Shown piece after piece: positions 27,830-38,742 of a stretch of 64,000 nt of DNA. This DNA comes from Spartobacteria bacterium. GTDB lineage: Bacteria; Verrucomicrobiota; Verrucomicrobiia; Chthoniobacterales; UBA10450. The stretch spans positions 62,001 through 126,000 of the forward strand of contig PLCN01000022.1 in the NCBI GenBank assembly GCA_003134785.1, in the 5' to 3' direction. Below the pieces are notes generated by a model. It was not told the DNA's origin. It saw nothing but the letters and a program-made list of their open reading frames with translations, and did no database searches. Made by a program: the position numbers and the translations under genes. Position 1 is the stretch's first letter; each line of letters begins with the position of its first letter.

Positions 27830-29006
27830 GGAAGAGCGCCCGCAACGCCTGTGCGCTAGCTTCAATCGAAAATTTCTCTCGTGCGATCTCGCGGCCGCGA
27901 TCGCCAAATCTTCGCGCCCGGACCGGATCGGCGATGCAACGTTCCATCGCTGCGCAAATCGCTTTCGGATCATGTTCCGGAACCAGTTCGCCGCTTCCTT
28001 CGTGCTCGACCATCTCGGGCACACCGGCCAGCGGCGTCGAAATGACTGGCAAACCGGCGGCCATCGCTTCGATAATTACCGTCGGCAGATTGTCCATTCC
28101 CCCGCCCTCTTCGCGCATGCACGGCAGGACAAAAATCGTCGCGGTCGCCAGGCGCAGTGCGATCTGCGATTGCGTCTGCGGACCCGCTAGCCTAACGACC
28201 GATTGCAGACCGGCCTGCGCAATCTGAGCCCGGAGCGCCGCTTCGAGGGGCCCTTCGCCGATAATCTCACAACTAAAACTGCGGCCCCGCGGCTGGAGCA
28301 GCCGGCAGGCCTCGATGAGATCGGCGAACCCTTTCTTCTCGATCAATCGGCCGATGGAAATGATCGCTGGGATTCCGCTGCCGAAATCGGGCGAATGAAA
28401 TCGCGAGAGATCCACCCCGTTGTAAATTCGATGAACCTTTGCGGCGCTTTCGGGATAACGCTCTTTAAGCAGGCCGGCCGCGTAATCGCTCACGGTTACG
28501 ATTGCAGCCGCGCTTTCCATTAGTTTCGCGAGCGAAATGACGAAGTCGCGCGGCGCAAAGATATCGTTGGCGTGCGCCGTAAAACTGTAAGGAATTCCGA
28601 AGAATTCCTTGATCCAAAAGGCCGTGCGCGCCGCCATGCCGGCAAAATGCGCGTGGAGGTGATGCAGGCCGTCTTGTTGCAGACGCAATCCGACGTAGAC
28701 GGCCTGATACAGTCGGAGGAAATCGGATTGGCGTCCCCATTTCTCGATTGCTGCCCGAGCCTCTTGCGAAACCTTGCCCGCGCGCAACGCCTGATCGACC
28801 TCGCGCACGAGAGCGCTCTCTTCCGGCAGGTAATGCACTCGCCTAACGAGCTGTTCATCCCAATCCTGTTTCGGTTCACCGGCCGGCCGCCGGATGGAGT
28901 AGACCTGGACTTTCAGCCCCTGACGTTCGAGTGCCGCGACCTCGCGATAACAGAAGGTCTGTCCGAACGAAGGGAATCGTTCGAACAGGTAGGCGGTTTC
29001 GGACAT
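27825..29006 (-). CDS. Glycosyltransferase family 4
   Basis: A 393-residue GT-B glycosyltransferase. The N-terminal acceptor half starts at MSETAYLFERFPSFGQTF, and the donor half includes HAHFAG near 118, IYNGVDLSRF near 190, ISIGRLIEKKGF near 215 and the donor-binding E-x7-E region (IIEAMAAGLPVI). The pattern is closest to colanic-acid/exopolysaccharide mannosyl- or glucosyltransferases; the sugar is unknown. It acts in the cytoplasm on a lipid-linked acceptor (family knowledge). Start 29006 is chosen because upstream codons lie in a dispersed repeat that reads as a false N-terminus. The stop lies in a palindrome tip. Confidence 0.93.
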   Translation of the reverse strand: MSETAYLFERFPSFGQTFCYREVAALERQGLKVQVYSIRRPAGEPKQDWDEQLVRRVHYLPEESALVREVDQALRAGKVSQEARAAIEKWGRQSDFLRLYQAVYVGLRLQQDGLHHLHAHFAGMAARTAFWIKEFFGIPYSFTAHANDIFAPRDFVISLAKLMESAAAIVTVSDYAAGLLKERYPESAAKVHRIYNGVDLSRFHSPDFGSGIPAIISIGRLIEKKGFADLIEACRLLQPRGRSFSCEIIGEGPLEAALRAQIAQAGLQSVVRLAGPQTQSQIALRLATATIFVLPCMREEGGGMDNLPTVIIEAMAAGLPVISTPLAGVPEMVEHEGSGELVPEHDPKAICAAMERCIADPVRARRFGDRGREIAREKFSIEASAQALRALFL

Positions 29007-29053
29007 GGCGAAGACTTCATGCGGGACGCGACAGTTGCAACTTCGACTCGGAC

Positions 29054-29164
29054 GTAGCACAGGCATCTTGCCTGTGGAGCGAACGGGCTTCCAACCCGTT
29101 CCTCTCTTTCCGCCATAGGCAGGCGAGACGCCTGCCGGCCACAGAGGCAAGATGCCTGCGCTAC
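29054..29164. repeat. Dispersed GTAGCACAGGCATCTTGCC-type repeat
   Basis: The left part GTAGCACAGGCATCTTGCCT and the right part AGGCAAGATGCCTGCGCTAC form an interrupted inverted repeat, with inner GAACGGGCTTCCAACCCGTTC and AGGCGAGACGCCTGCC palindromes. Read as protein it gives an AGILPLWPAGVSPA-like text, a known source of false proteins in such genomes. It lies between the divergent glycosyltransferase and regulator genes. Confidence 0.8.
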
Positions 29165-29169
29165 TCACC

Positions 29170-29188
29170 GCAGGAGCACGACTCCTGC
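29170..29188. promoter_or_regulatory. Perfect 7-bp inverted repeat upstream of the cNMP-binding regulator
   Basis: GCAGGAG-CACGA-CTCCTGC lies 12 bp before the start codon of the regulator gene. It could be an operator for autoregulation or a hairpin that hides the translation start; the sequence does not decide. Confidence 0.4.
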
Positions 29189-29200
29189 TTCACCAAAGGC

Positions 29201-30223
29201 ATGGTCGACCGCGATTTCTTCGGCTTTTGCATTACGCTCAAGCCGCTCGAGCTGAAAGCGCTCGGCCAGCTCTCGCAGACCCGGCACCTCGCGGCCGGCG
29301 AAACGATCTACGCACCGGGCGATCCCGGAGATATCCTTTTCATCGTCAATCGCGGCGTGGTCGAAGCCGTTCGCAGCACCGCCAAGAATGTGTCGGACAC
29401 CTATCTCTCCCGCGGAGATATTTTTGGCGATGTCGAGGTGTTAACGGAACGCCCGCGCAAGTACCTGGTACGGACGCGCGAGTCCGTGAGCCTGCAATGT
29501 TTCCACCGTGAGGACTTCCCGGAGCTGATCCGGCGCGTTCCATCATTCTTCCAATACCTCAGCGAACAGCTCGCCTTCCGCCTCGCCCAAGCGCGCGATC
29601 TGGCCTTGGCGCAGAGTGATTGCCTGGAGTTGAGCGGCAGTCTTTCCAACTTCGACCTCGTCACGATTTACCAGACGATCGTCAATTCCTCCCAAACGGG
29701 CGAGCTGCGAATCTGCAATGAAAAATCCGATCTGGTCGCCGCTTTTTGTTTCGAGCGGGGCCGGCCACGCTGTGGTCAATTCGAGCATCTCACCGGCGAA
29801 GAAGCGTTCTGGCAGTTGTTCCTAAGCGATTCGCTCGCAGGCACATTTTCGTTTTCATCCGGCGACGGGCCCGTGAGCGGTTGGATCAAATCCGAACCGA
29901 TCACAAGAAATGCGGACGATATGTTGATCAATGCGTTGCAGGGCCGCGACGAATTCCACGACCTGAAGGAGCGCATGCCCCACCCCGAGGAAAAATTGCA
30001 TCGGCGGAAACCGAATCTTTCCTGGTCGACCATCGCTTCCTCGAACTTGCAACCGATCGCCGAGCAGATTTGGCCGCTCGCTTACAAAGGCCCCGTTACT
30101 CTGGCCAGCCTTTTTCGCAGTTGCACGGTTTGTCAGCTCAAGATTTACCAGGTCGTCGACGAACTGGTGCAATCGAAACATTTTGAATGGGAGGACGGCG
30201 GCTCGGTCCCCAAAGTCGCCTAA
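29201..30223 (+). CDS. Cyclic-nucleotide-binding-like regulator with DUF4388 (PATAN) domain
   Basis: A 340-residue protein. Residues 1-125 form a Crp-like cyclic-nucleotide-binding beta-barrel (IYAPGDPGDILFIVNRGVVE; then GDIFGDVEVLTERPR). Residues about 150-260 match a DUF4388/PATAN-like domain (SGSLSNFDLVTIYQTIVNSSQTGEL). The C-terminus (about 285-335) may be a winged helix. It is probably a signalling or gliding-related regulator rather than a classic Crp activator (inference). ATG 29201 follows AAAGG. The TAA stop lies within a GCCTAACGA motif at 30218. Confidence 0.8.
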   Translation: MVDRDFFGFCITLKPLELKALGQLSQTRHLAAGETIYAPGDPGDILFIVNRGVVEAVRSTAKNVSDTYLSRGDIFGDVEVLTERPRKYLVRTRESVSLQCFHREDFPELIRRVPSFFQYLSEQLAFRLAQARDLALAQSDCLELSGSLSNFDLVTIYQTIVNSSQTGELRICNEKSDLVAAFCFERGRPRCGQFEHLTGEEAFWQLFLSDSLAGTFSFSSGDGPVSGWIKSEPITRNADDMLINALQGRDEFHDLKERMPHPEEKLHRRKPNLSWSTIASSNLQPIAEQIWPLAYKGPVTLASLFRSCTVCQLKIYQVVDELVQSKHFEWEDGGSVPKVA

Positions 30224-30238
30224 CGAGAAACGAACATC

Positions 30239-30496
30239 ATGAAACCACTTTGCTTCATCCTTCTCCTGGCGGTCAGCGCCACCCCGGCCTGTTCGCGCTT
30301 CACCGCCAGCGGGCGACAGGACCGCGCCTACGCGGCGCATTTCAAAAAAATCCGCGTGGATCGCGAGCGGCGGCTGGTCCGGTTACGCCAGGATGTTGCC
30401 AAGATGCCAGCGCCGCAAGCGCTAGTTCCCTCAGAGCCGCGAGAGATGATCTCGGAAGGTCCGCAGGCCGCTCCGCGCGATTCGGAAAATCAGTAA
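30239..30496 (+). CDS. Small putative lipoprotein
   Basis: An 85-residue protein with a hydrophobic leader (MKPLCFILLLAVSATPAC) whose Cys18 is a possible lipidation site. The mature part is charged (FKKIRVDRERRLVRL) and Pro-rich at the end. It starts 15 bp after the regulator gene on the same strand and is probably cotranscribed. No family is recognised. Confidence 0.6.
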   Translation: MKPLCFILLLAVSATPACSRFTASGRQDRAYAAHFKKIRVDRERRLVRLRQDVAKMPAPQALVPSEPREMISEGPQAAPRDSENQ

Positions 30497-30543
30497 CTGC
30501 ACCACGAGCCGGGCCGAAATCCGCAATTGATTCCGCCGGGGAG

Positions 30544-30933
30544 TCAAACGCTGCGCCGAACAGGAATCGGATTTCCTTCACGATCGACTGCGACATAAGT
30601 GAAGACTCCGTGCGTGACGCGGACCCGTTCGCCGCTCATGTAACGTTCGACCCAAACTTCCACCGGGATCGTCATCGAAGTGCGGCCGATTTTTTCGACC
30701 CACGCATAACACGCTACCGTATCGCCCACGTGCACGGGCTCGAGGAACGACATCCCTTCCATCGCCACCGTCACCACGCGCGTTTGCGCTGTTTTCGCGG
30801 CGAGAATGCCGCTGCCCAAATCCATTTGCGACATGATCCAGCCGCCGAATATATCGCCGTTCGGATTCGTGTCCGCTGGCATCGCAATGGTGCGAATGAC
30901 CAGTTCGCCCTTCGGTTTTTCCACGGGATCCAT
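30544..30933 (-). CDS. Acyl-CoA thioesterase, hotdog fold (YciA-like)
   Basis: A 129-residue protein with the YciA/BACH signature MPADTNPNGDIFGGWIM (about 17-33). The rest of the hotdog core includes VHVGDTVACYAWVEKIG. These enzymes hydrolyse acyl-CoA esters in the cytoplasm and limit CoA-bound acyl pools. Start 30933 gives MDPVEKPKG, the usual length. It is convergent with the small lipoprotein gene and lies 45 bp downstream of queA on the same strand. Confidence 0.92.
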   Translation of the reverse strand: MDPVEKPKGELVIRTIAMPADTNPNGDIFGGWIMSQMDLGSGILAAKTAQTRVVTVAMEGMSFLEPVHVGDTVACYAWVEKIGRTSMTIPVEVWVERYMSGERVRVTHGVFTYVAVDREGNPIPVRRSV

Positions 30934-30978
30934 GGGCGAACGATAGCACAAAGCGCAGACCGATTCGGCTACAGCGGA

Positions 30979-31959
30979 TCACAAGATCAACATGCAATCG
31001 CCGTAACTGTAAAAGCGGTAGCGTTCGCGAATTGCCTCGGCGTAGGCTGCGAGCAGGAATTCCCTCCCAGCAAATGCACTCACGAGCATGAGCAGAGTGG
31101 AGCGCGGCAGATGAAAATTCGTCAGCAGCAGATCGATATGCCGGATTTCGTTCGGCGGATGGATGAATATTTCCGTCGCGCCGTTCTGTTCGAACAGCTT
31201 GCCGTCACGACGCGCGGCGGATGCCAAAACTCGAACGGTCGTTGTCCCCACAGCTGCGATCCGCGTGGCGGCATTGATCGCGACCGCGGCGGGACCGGAG
31301 ATCGAGAATTCCTCCTTATGCATGCGGTGATCGGAAATCTTCTCGGCCTTGACCGGTTGGAATGTTCCAGGGCCGACATGCAGTGTGATAAAGGTGTGCG
31401 GCAATCCCGACAAAACCTCCGGCGTGAAATGCAATCCAGCCGTCGGCGCCGCCACCGCACCGGGCACTTCGGCGAAAACCGTTTGATACCGCTCGGCATC
31501 ACTCGAGTCGCTCGGTCTCCGCAAGTACGGCGGCAACGGAATGGCTCCACCTTCGAAAAAATTCTCCTCGCGATCGAGTGAGATCACCCGTTCGCCGCCG
31601 GCGCAGATCTCTTCCACGCGCACCGTCGCGCCGATAATTTTCGTCATCGCGCCGACCCGCATCTTTTTCCCGGGCCTGACCAGACACTTCCAGCGCGCGG
31701 GGCCGAGCCGCTCCAAGAAAAGAAATTCGATCTTGCCGTCATCGGAAAATCTCCGCGCGCTCATGACGCGAGTGTTGTTCAGGGCGAGCAAATCGCCCGG
31801 ACCTAAAAATTCGCCGAACTCGGCGAACCGCCGGTGCTCGATTCGTTCCTCGCGCCGGTGCAGCACCATCATGCGCGATTCATCCCGGCGCTCGAGCGGT
31901 CGCTGCGCGATCAGCTCCTCCGGCAAAACGTAATCGTAATCTTTCAGCGCGAGGCTCAT
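30979..31959 (-). CDS. queA: S-adenosylmethionine:tRNA ribosyltransferase-isomerase
   Basis: A 326-residue enzyme that moves the ribosyl group of SAM onto 7-aminomethyl-deazaguanine in tRNA, giving epoxyqueuosine. Family blocks are clear: DYDYVLPEELIAQRP at the start, LALNNTRVM, TAGLHFTPEVL near 205, FITLHVGPGTFQPV, then HKEEF and TTTVRVLASA. Length is normal (about 340-360 in the family). Other queuosine genes are not in the window. Confidence 0.96.
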   Translation of the reverse strand: MSLALKDYDYVLPEELIAQRPLERRDESRMMVLHRREERIEHRRFAEFGEFLGPGDLLALNNTRVMSARRFSDDGKIEFLFLERLGPARWKCLVRPGKKMRVGAMTKIIGATVRVEEICAGGERVISLDREENFFEGGAIPLPPYLRRPSDSSDAERYQTVFAEVPGAVAAPTAGLHFTPEVLSGLPHTFITLHVGPGTFQPVKAEKISDHRMHKEEFSISGPAAVAINAATRIAAVGTTTVRVLASAARRDGKLFEQNGATEIFIHPPNEIRHIDLLLTNFHLPRSTLLMLVSAFAGREFLLAAYAEAIRERYRFYSYGDCMLIL

Positions 31960-31964
31960 ATCCC

Positions 31965-32043
31965 ACCGCAGAGATCGCAGAGGCCGCCGAGATTAAGAAT
32001 CCATTTCTTTCGACCTCCGCGCTCTCTGCGTGCTCCGCGGTTA
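31965..32043. repeat. Dispersed ACCGCAGAG...CTCCGCGGT inverted repeat
   Basis: ACCGCAGAGATCGCAGAGGC faces CGCTCTCTGCGTGCTCCGCGGT, an imperfect inverted repeat in the queA/uracil-DNA glycosylase divergent spacer. Sequences of this type (variants of CTCTGCGTNCTCCGCGGTTAA) are widespread repeats in several phyla. Promoters for both genes must lie in or near it. Confidence 0.7.
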
Positions 32044-32098
32044 ATTCTGCAGCATCAAAGGAATTGCCCTTTTGCGCAAAACTTCAGAAGGTCGATCG

Positions 32099-32881
32099 GT
32101 GAACGATTTTCCGCCCGCGCTCGATCTCGTCCTCGCCGCACTCGAACAAATGCGGGAGCGCGGTGAAAAACGTCCACGGGCTTCGCGATCGTCACTCGTT
32201 GAACTCAGAAGCGTTCGTCCCACGCGGTCGGGGACGGGGCGGAGCCCGTCCCTCCAAGTGAAATCGGATAAACCGGCCCTGCTCGCAGCGATTCAGACGC
32301 GGGTGGCGGTTTGCATCAAGTGTCCGCACCTGGCGCGCACACGAACGCAGACTGTTTTCGGGGTCGGCAATCCGGACGCAGAGCTGATGTTCATCGGCGA
32401 GGCGCCGGGAGCTGATGAGGACCGGCGCGGCGAACCTTTCGTCGGGCGAGCGGGACAACTTCTGACCAAAATCATCGAGACGATGGGTTTCCAGCGCGGC
32501 GACGTTTACATCGCGAACGTTCTGAAGTGCCGGCCGGACATGCCGCCCGGCAGCTCAGGCAATCGCCCTCCCACGCCGGAAGAAATGCAAACCTGCCTGC
32601 CCTATCTCGCCGAACAGATCGACATCATTCAGCCGAAAGTCTTGATCGCGCTCGGCGCGACGGCGGTCGAAGGATTGCTCGGAACTCGCGGCGTGATGCG
32701 GGAGATGCGCGGCAAATGGCATTCCCATCACGACACGCCGCTCATGATCACGTATCACCCTTCTTATCTGCTCCGGACTCAAGCGCCGTCCGAAAAACGA
32801 AAAGTCTGGGAAGACATGTTGCAAGTTCTCGCGCGAATCGAGCGCCCAATCACGGAAAAGCAGCGCAATTATTTTCTGTGA
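32099..32881 (+). CDS. Uracil-DNA glycosylase, family 4 (Fe-S type)
   Basis: A 260-residue enzyme that removes uracil from DNA. The four cluster cysteines are Cys72, Cys75, Cys144 and Cys166 ([12 protein letters not shown] and TCLPYL). The [17 protein letters not shown] uracil-binding motif lies near 100-116 and the HPSYLL motif near the end. GTG 32099 is chosen because AGAAGG lies 7 bp upstream; TTG 32072 is less likely. The N-terminal 60 residues are a variable linker that contains an in-frame copy of an intergenic hairpin repeat (see separate entry). Confidence 0.93.
   Translation: MNDFPPALDLVLAALEQMRERGEKRPRASRSSLVELRSVRPTRSGTGRSPSLQVKSDKPALLAAIQTRVAVCIKCPHLARTRTQTVFGVGNPDAELMFIGEAPGADEDRRGEPFVGRAGQLLTKIIETMGFQRGDVYIANVLKCRPDMPPGSSGNRPPTPEEMQTCLPYLAEQIDIIQPKVLIALGATAVEGLLGTRGVMREMRGKWHSHHDTPLMITYHPSYLLRTQAPSEKRKVWEDMLQVLARIERPITEKQRNYFL
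32231..32252. repeat. GGGACGGG/CCCGTCCC hairpin inside the uracil-DNA glycosylase gene
   Basis: A perfect 8-bp stem with a GCGGAG loop, of the same style as the intergenic hairpins at 11781 and 49591. Here it lies in frame in the linker between the N-terminal stub and the catalytic domain and is translated as a Gly/Arg/Ser-rich stretch around residues 45-52. Confidence 0.7.
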
Positions 32882-32916
32882 TTAGAGGGAGCCCTCCGTG
32901 GCGTCCCAAATATTTC

Positions 32917-33959
<1,043 letters not shown>

Positions 33960-33963
<4 letters not shown>

Positions 33964-35003
33964 CGGTCCACATTCCTGATTTCGACCCGATCAAGGTCCG
34001 CGTGACCGATCCCAAGTTGGCCGGCGAACAGCACGTGAGTGGCGTATGGAGCGATCGGCGGAAGTCTCATCTTTTCGCGCCAATCCTCGATCTGCTTCAG
34101 CGCGATCGCGTCGATGGCGACCGGATCCTTGCTCGCGAGAAGAGTCGCGTGATGCACCGCATAATTGGGTTGCGACTGCGGACCGCCCGCGTACTCCGCG
34201 ATCAGCCCATCCATGATGTTGAGAACAACTTTTTTGCCGATCAACGGATGGTTGTAAAGCTCGGCAATGACCGCCCGGCCGTAGCCGGAACCTTGCGTGA
34301 AACGCCGCCAGTTATCGATGTTCGGGATGGTGACGTTAAACAAACAGCCAACCACTCCGTTCGTGGCGCTGTCGCTCATCACCGGAACGTTGATAATTCT
34401 CGTGACCTCACTCGAAACGATCCGCGCGAAATGGCTTTCGTCACTGGTCTCCTCCTTGTCCGACAAAAGCGGGATCCTGCCCCGGTCACCTCGGAAATCG
34501 AAATCGCCCCAGATCAACGTCCCCAGGACCGGCGCGGTGAAAATCGCCTTCGCGTCGTAGCCATCGTGAGGCGCGATGGACTTGAGCTGATAGCCCTCCG
34601 CGCCAGGGCGGTAGCCGGCCTCCTTGATTCCGCCTAACGAGCGGTCCCAAACCACAATGCTGTTGCGTGAATGACCGGCAGCCACCAAGCCATCGACGAT
34701 CGCGTTCACAACCTCGCAATGCGTGGTGAAGATTTCGCCGCCCGCCGCGGAAATCTTGATGCCGATCTTGTCGTTAGGCGAAACCAGCGAGCCCCAGGCG
34801 CGCGCCAAATCCGGCTGGCCGGTTACCGCGAGCACGAGTCGGTTCACCATCGCACGCACGATGGCCGGGTCGGCCCTGTAATCCTTGATCGCGGCGGGAT
34901 CGTGCGCGGAGTAAACGATCGACCGGCCGGGCGTGGGCGCACTCTGAGCAAAGATCGGCGAAGCGGCGCAGAAAAAAACGAAAGCTAAAATTCGAATCGG
35001 CAA
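33960..35003 (-). CDS. Exported DUF362-like protein
   Basis: A 347-residue protein with a signal peptide (MPIRILAFVFFCAASPIFAQ). The body resembles DUF362 proteins: DKIGIKISAAGGEIFTTH near 80-95, VVWDRSLGG, GCLFNVTIPNIDNWRRF near 225 and a SKDPVAIDAIALKQIEDWR C-terminal block. DUF362 is found in proteins linked to iron-sulphur or metal handling, but this copy has few cysteines, so the role is unknown. It is cotranscribed with the squalene/phytoene synthase gene through a 4-bp overlap. It starts only 12 bp from the divergent hemW frame. Confidence 0.78.
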
Positions 35004-35015
35004 GATATTGATTTA

Positions 35016-36179
35016 GTGCAGACGGACTTTAAGAGCAGCGACGCAATTCACAAGTGCGCTCCCGCCCCGCGCAGCGGCGCGGCCGTGGCCCACCTTTACG
35101 TTCACATTCCTTTTTGCGCCCGCATCTGTCCCTATTGCGCCTTCTACAAGGAGCGAGGCGACAACTCGCAAACGCAACGATTTTGCGAGGCGCTTCTGAG
35201 CGAGTTGGATCAATGGCGCGACCGCCTGGCGATTGCGGCAGAAACCATTTTCGTCGGAGGCGGCACACCCACCACGCTCACCACGACGCAGCTCGAGTTT
35301 CTTCTCGGCGGCTTTCGGGATCGTCTCGATCTTTCTGCGCTGCGCGAGTGGACGGTGGAAGCTAACCCGGGAAGCGTGTCGGCGCGCAAAGCTACTTTGC
35401 TCAGAAGCCTTGGAGTCAATCGAATCAGCCTTGGCGTACAATCCTGGGATGACGGATTACTCCAGCTCCTGGGCCGGGAGCACAACGCCGCTCAAGCCGA
35501 AGCTTCGTTTCACCTCTTACGCGGCGCGGGCTTCGCGAACTTGAATATTGACCTGATGTTCGGTCTTCCCGGGCAGACGTTGGCGCAGTGGGAAACGACG
35601 TTGCAGAAAACCATCGCGCTCGGGCCCGAACACATTTCTACCTATTGCTTGACCTATGAGGAGGACACGGAATTCTTCGCGCGCCAGACGCGCGGCGAAT
35701 TTCGCGAGGACCCCGATTCGGATGCGCGCTTTCTGGAGAGCGCGATGCGGATGCTCGAAAACGCCGGGTTCGAACACTACGAGATCTCCAACTACGCACG
35801 CGCCGGATACGCGTCATCGCACAATCGCGGATACTGGGCCGGCGAGGATTATCTGGGGATCGGGCCGAGCGCGTTCTCCACGATTGGTTTCGAACGGTCT
35901 CAAAACGTTTCCGATTATCGCATTTACTCGGACCGGATTCTGGCTGGCGAGTCAGCGGTCAGCTCAACTGAAATCCTGACACCTCAAATGAAGCACGGAG
36001 AAAAAATCGCGCTTTCGTTGCGAACGGGGCGCGGAATTCCATCAGTTGAGCTGAAGGGATGGCCTAACGAATGCCGCGAATTCGCGGAGCTGGGTTTGCT
36101 TCGTGAATTGGAAGGAAATTTTGTTCTCACGCCCCGAGGAAAGCTTCTCGCTGATTCGGTGTCGCAAGCCTTCCTGTAG
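35016..36179 (+). CDS. hemW: HemW-like radical SAM protein (heme chaperone/coproporphyrinogen oxidase-like)
   Basis: A protein of up to 387 residues. The radical SAM cluster motif is C34-x3-C38-x2-C41 (CARICPYC), preceded by LYVHIPF as in HemW. The SAM-binding FVGGGTPTTL and the substrate-region segments MFGLPGQTLAQW and EHYEISNYARAG are diagnostic. HemW lacks the coproporphyrinogen oxidase activity of HemN and delivers heme to membrane cytochromes (family knowledge). The frame is open from GTG 35016, but GTG 35085 (VAHLYVHIPF) matches the usual N-terminus and leaves room for a promoter. The stop TAG is in a palindrome tip. Confidence 0.92.
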   Translation: MQTDFKSSDAIHKCAPAPRSGAAVAHLYVHIPFCARICPYCAFYKERGDNSQTQRFCEALLSELDQWRDRLAIAAETIFVGGGTPTTLTTTQLEFLLGGFRDRLDLSALREWTVEANPGSVSARKATLLRSLGVNRISLGVQSWDDGLLQLLGREHNAAQAEASFHLLRGAGFANLNIDLMFGLPGQTLAQWETTLQKTIALGPEHISTYCLTYEEDTEFFARQTRGEFREDPDSDARFLESAMRMLENAGFEHYEISNYARAGYASSHNRGYWAGEDYLGIGPSAFSTIGFERSQNVSDYRIYSDRILAGESAVSSTEILTPQMKHGEKIALSLRTGRGIPSVELKGWPNECREFAELGLLRELEGNFVLTPRGKLLADSVSQAFL

Positions 36180-36247
36180 CCGCTTCGCTGTGCGAAGCGC
36201 AAGAACAGCGAACCAACTCTCGCGTCGCCCACAGGGCGGCGGCTACA
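36175..36247. repeat. TGTAG...CTACA element between convergent hemW and uppS
   Basis: The left tip TGTAGCCGCTTCGCTGTGCG is the same as the other CTTCGC copies with one change, and the right tip is GGCGGCGGCTACA. The TAG stop of hemW is in the left tip and the uppS stop lies right after the right tip. It is positioned as a bidirectional terminator. Confidence 0.85.
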
Positions 36248-36248
36248 G

Positions 36249-36962
36249 TTAAACCGCGCCGTATCTGCGGTTCCGGCGGCTGAAATCTTCCACGGCATCG
36301 AAGAGATCCTTTTTGGTGAAATCGGGCCAGAGCTTCGGCGTCACGTACATCTCCGTGTAGGAAAGCTGCCAGAGTAGAAAATTCGAAAGGCGCATCTCAC
36401 CCGAAGTGCGCACGAGCAAATCCGGATCGGGATAATAGCGCGTGTAAAGATGTTTGCTAAACATGTCCACATCGATCATCGCCCGATCGATGTGGCCCGA
36501 ATCGATCTGACGCAACAGGCTTTTGATCCCATCGATGATCTCGAGGCGGCCTCCATAACTGAGCGCCAGGATCAATGTGAGGCCGGTGTTTTCGGCAGTG
36601 CGTTCGATCGAGTCGTGCAATTGCTTCTGGCAGCCAGCCGGCAAATCGGTGAGACGGCCGATGGCCTGAAGCCGAACATTTTTTTCCAGTAATTCCGGAG
36701 TCTTTTCTTTCAGGAAACGCTCAAGGAGCCGCATCAGGGCGAAGACTTCCGTTTTGGGCCGTTGCCAGTTCTCCGCCGAAAATGCATAGAGCGTCAGGAA
36801 CTCGACTTTCAGCTCTCCGCAAGCCTCCACACACGCACGCACCGCATCAGCGCCTTTTTCGTGGCCTTTGATTCGAGGAAGTCCCCGGTTTCGCGCCCAC
36901 CGTCCGTTGCCGTCCATGATGATCGCGATATGCCGGGGGACTAATTTGATGGTCGCGGCCAT
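36249..36962 (-). CDS. uppS: Isoprenyl (undecaprenyl diphosphate) transferase
   Basis: A 237-residue cis-prenyltransferase that makes the C55 lipid carrier for cell-wall and LPS assembly. The catalytic Asp17 lies in IIMDGNGRWA, followed by HEKGADAVRA, FSAENWQRP and LSYGGRLEI. The C-terminal LLVRTSGEMRLSNFLLWQ block binds the IPP diphosphate. It lies 9 bp after purA, so the two are cotranscribed. UppP (41 kb) is the phosphatase that recycles the same carrier. Confidence 0.96.
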   Translation of the reverse strand: MAATIKLVPRHIAIIMDGNGRWARNRGLPRIKGHEKGADAVRACVEACGELKVEFLTLYAFSAENWQRPKTEVFALMRLLERFLKEKTPELLEKNVRLQAIGRLTDLPAGCQKQLHDSIERTAENTGLTLILALSYGGRLEIIDGIKSLLRQIDSGHIDRAMIDVDMFSKHLYTRYYPDPDLLVRTSGEMRLSNFLLWQLSYTEMYVTPKLWPDFTKKDLFDAVEDFSRRNRRYGAV

Positions 36963-36971
36963 AAGACGGAG

Positions 36972-38405
<1,434 letters not shown>

Positions 38406-38461
38406 CTATTGTGAATCAAAAAACATTGTCGGGCATCGTGCGGCCGTCCTACTCTTCGCTC

Positions 38462-38614
38462 ATGCGCAATATCCTTCTTATCATCCTTATCCTTCTCCTC
38501 GTCGGAGCTTTTCCAGGTTGGGGTTACAGTTCCGGATGGGGCTACTATCCCTTCGGCGGAATCGGATTGGTGCTGCTCATTGTCCTGATTCTCGCGGTCT
38601 CGGGAAAACTGTAA
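38462..38614 (+). CDS. DUF3309 family small membrane protein
   Basis: A 50-residue peptide dominated by two hydrophobic helices (LLIILILLLVGAF and GLVLLIVLILAVSG) around a WGYSSGWGYYPFGG turn, matching the DUF3309 pattern. It is likely an inner-membrane microprotein of unknown role. ATG 38462 is the family start; the frame is open upstream but not conserved. Confidence 0.82.
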   Translation: MRNILLIILILLLVGAFPGWGYSSGWGYYPFGGIGLVLLIVLILAVSGKL

Positions 38615-38644
38615 CGACACCGACACCGTTCGATCAAGCGTCAT

Positions 38645-38716
38645 CGCCGCTCACAGAGCGGCGGCTACAGAAGGGCGTCTTTATCAGCGCCTGTAGCCGC
38701 TTCGCTATGCGAAGCG
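38645..38716. repeat. Two outward-facing half elements with CTACAG and CTGTAG tips
   Basis: GCGGCTACAG (38661-38670) and CTGTAGCCGC (38691-38700) are inverted repeats with a 20-base loop. They are flanked by the half palindromes CGCCGCTCACAGAGCGGCG and CGCTTCGCTATGCGAAGCG. Compared with the other elements the halves point outward. It lies between the DUF3309 gene and the convergent M23 peptidase gene. Confidence 0.75.
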
Positions 38717-38742
38717 AAGGTGGGCGCTTTCCCGCAACCTGC

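Noticed and set aside
29007-29168. N-terminal extension of the glycosyltransferase
   Set aside because: The extra residues are the translated dispersed repeat (AGILPLW-type text); the family start is at 29006.
28931-29200. N-terminal extension of the cNMP-binding protein
   Set aside because: It runs through a dispersed intergenic repeat; the domain begins just after ATG 29201, which has an upstream AAAGG.
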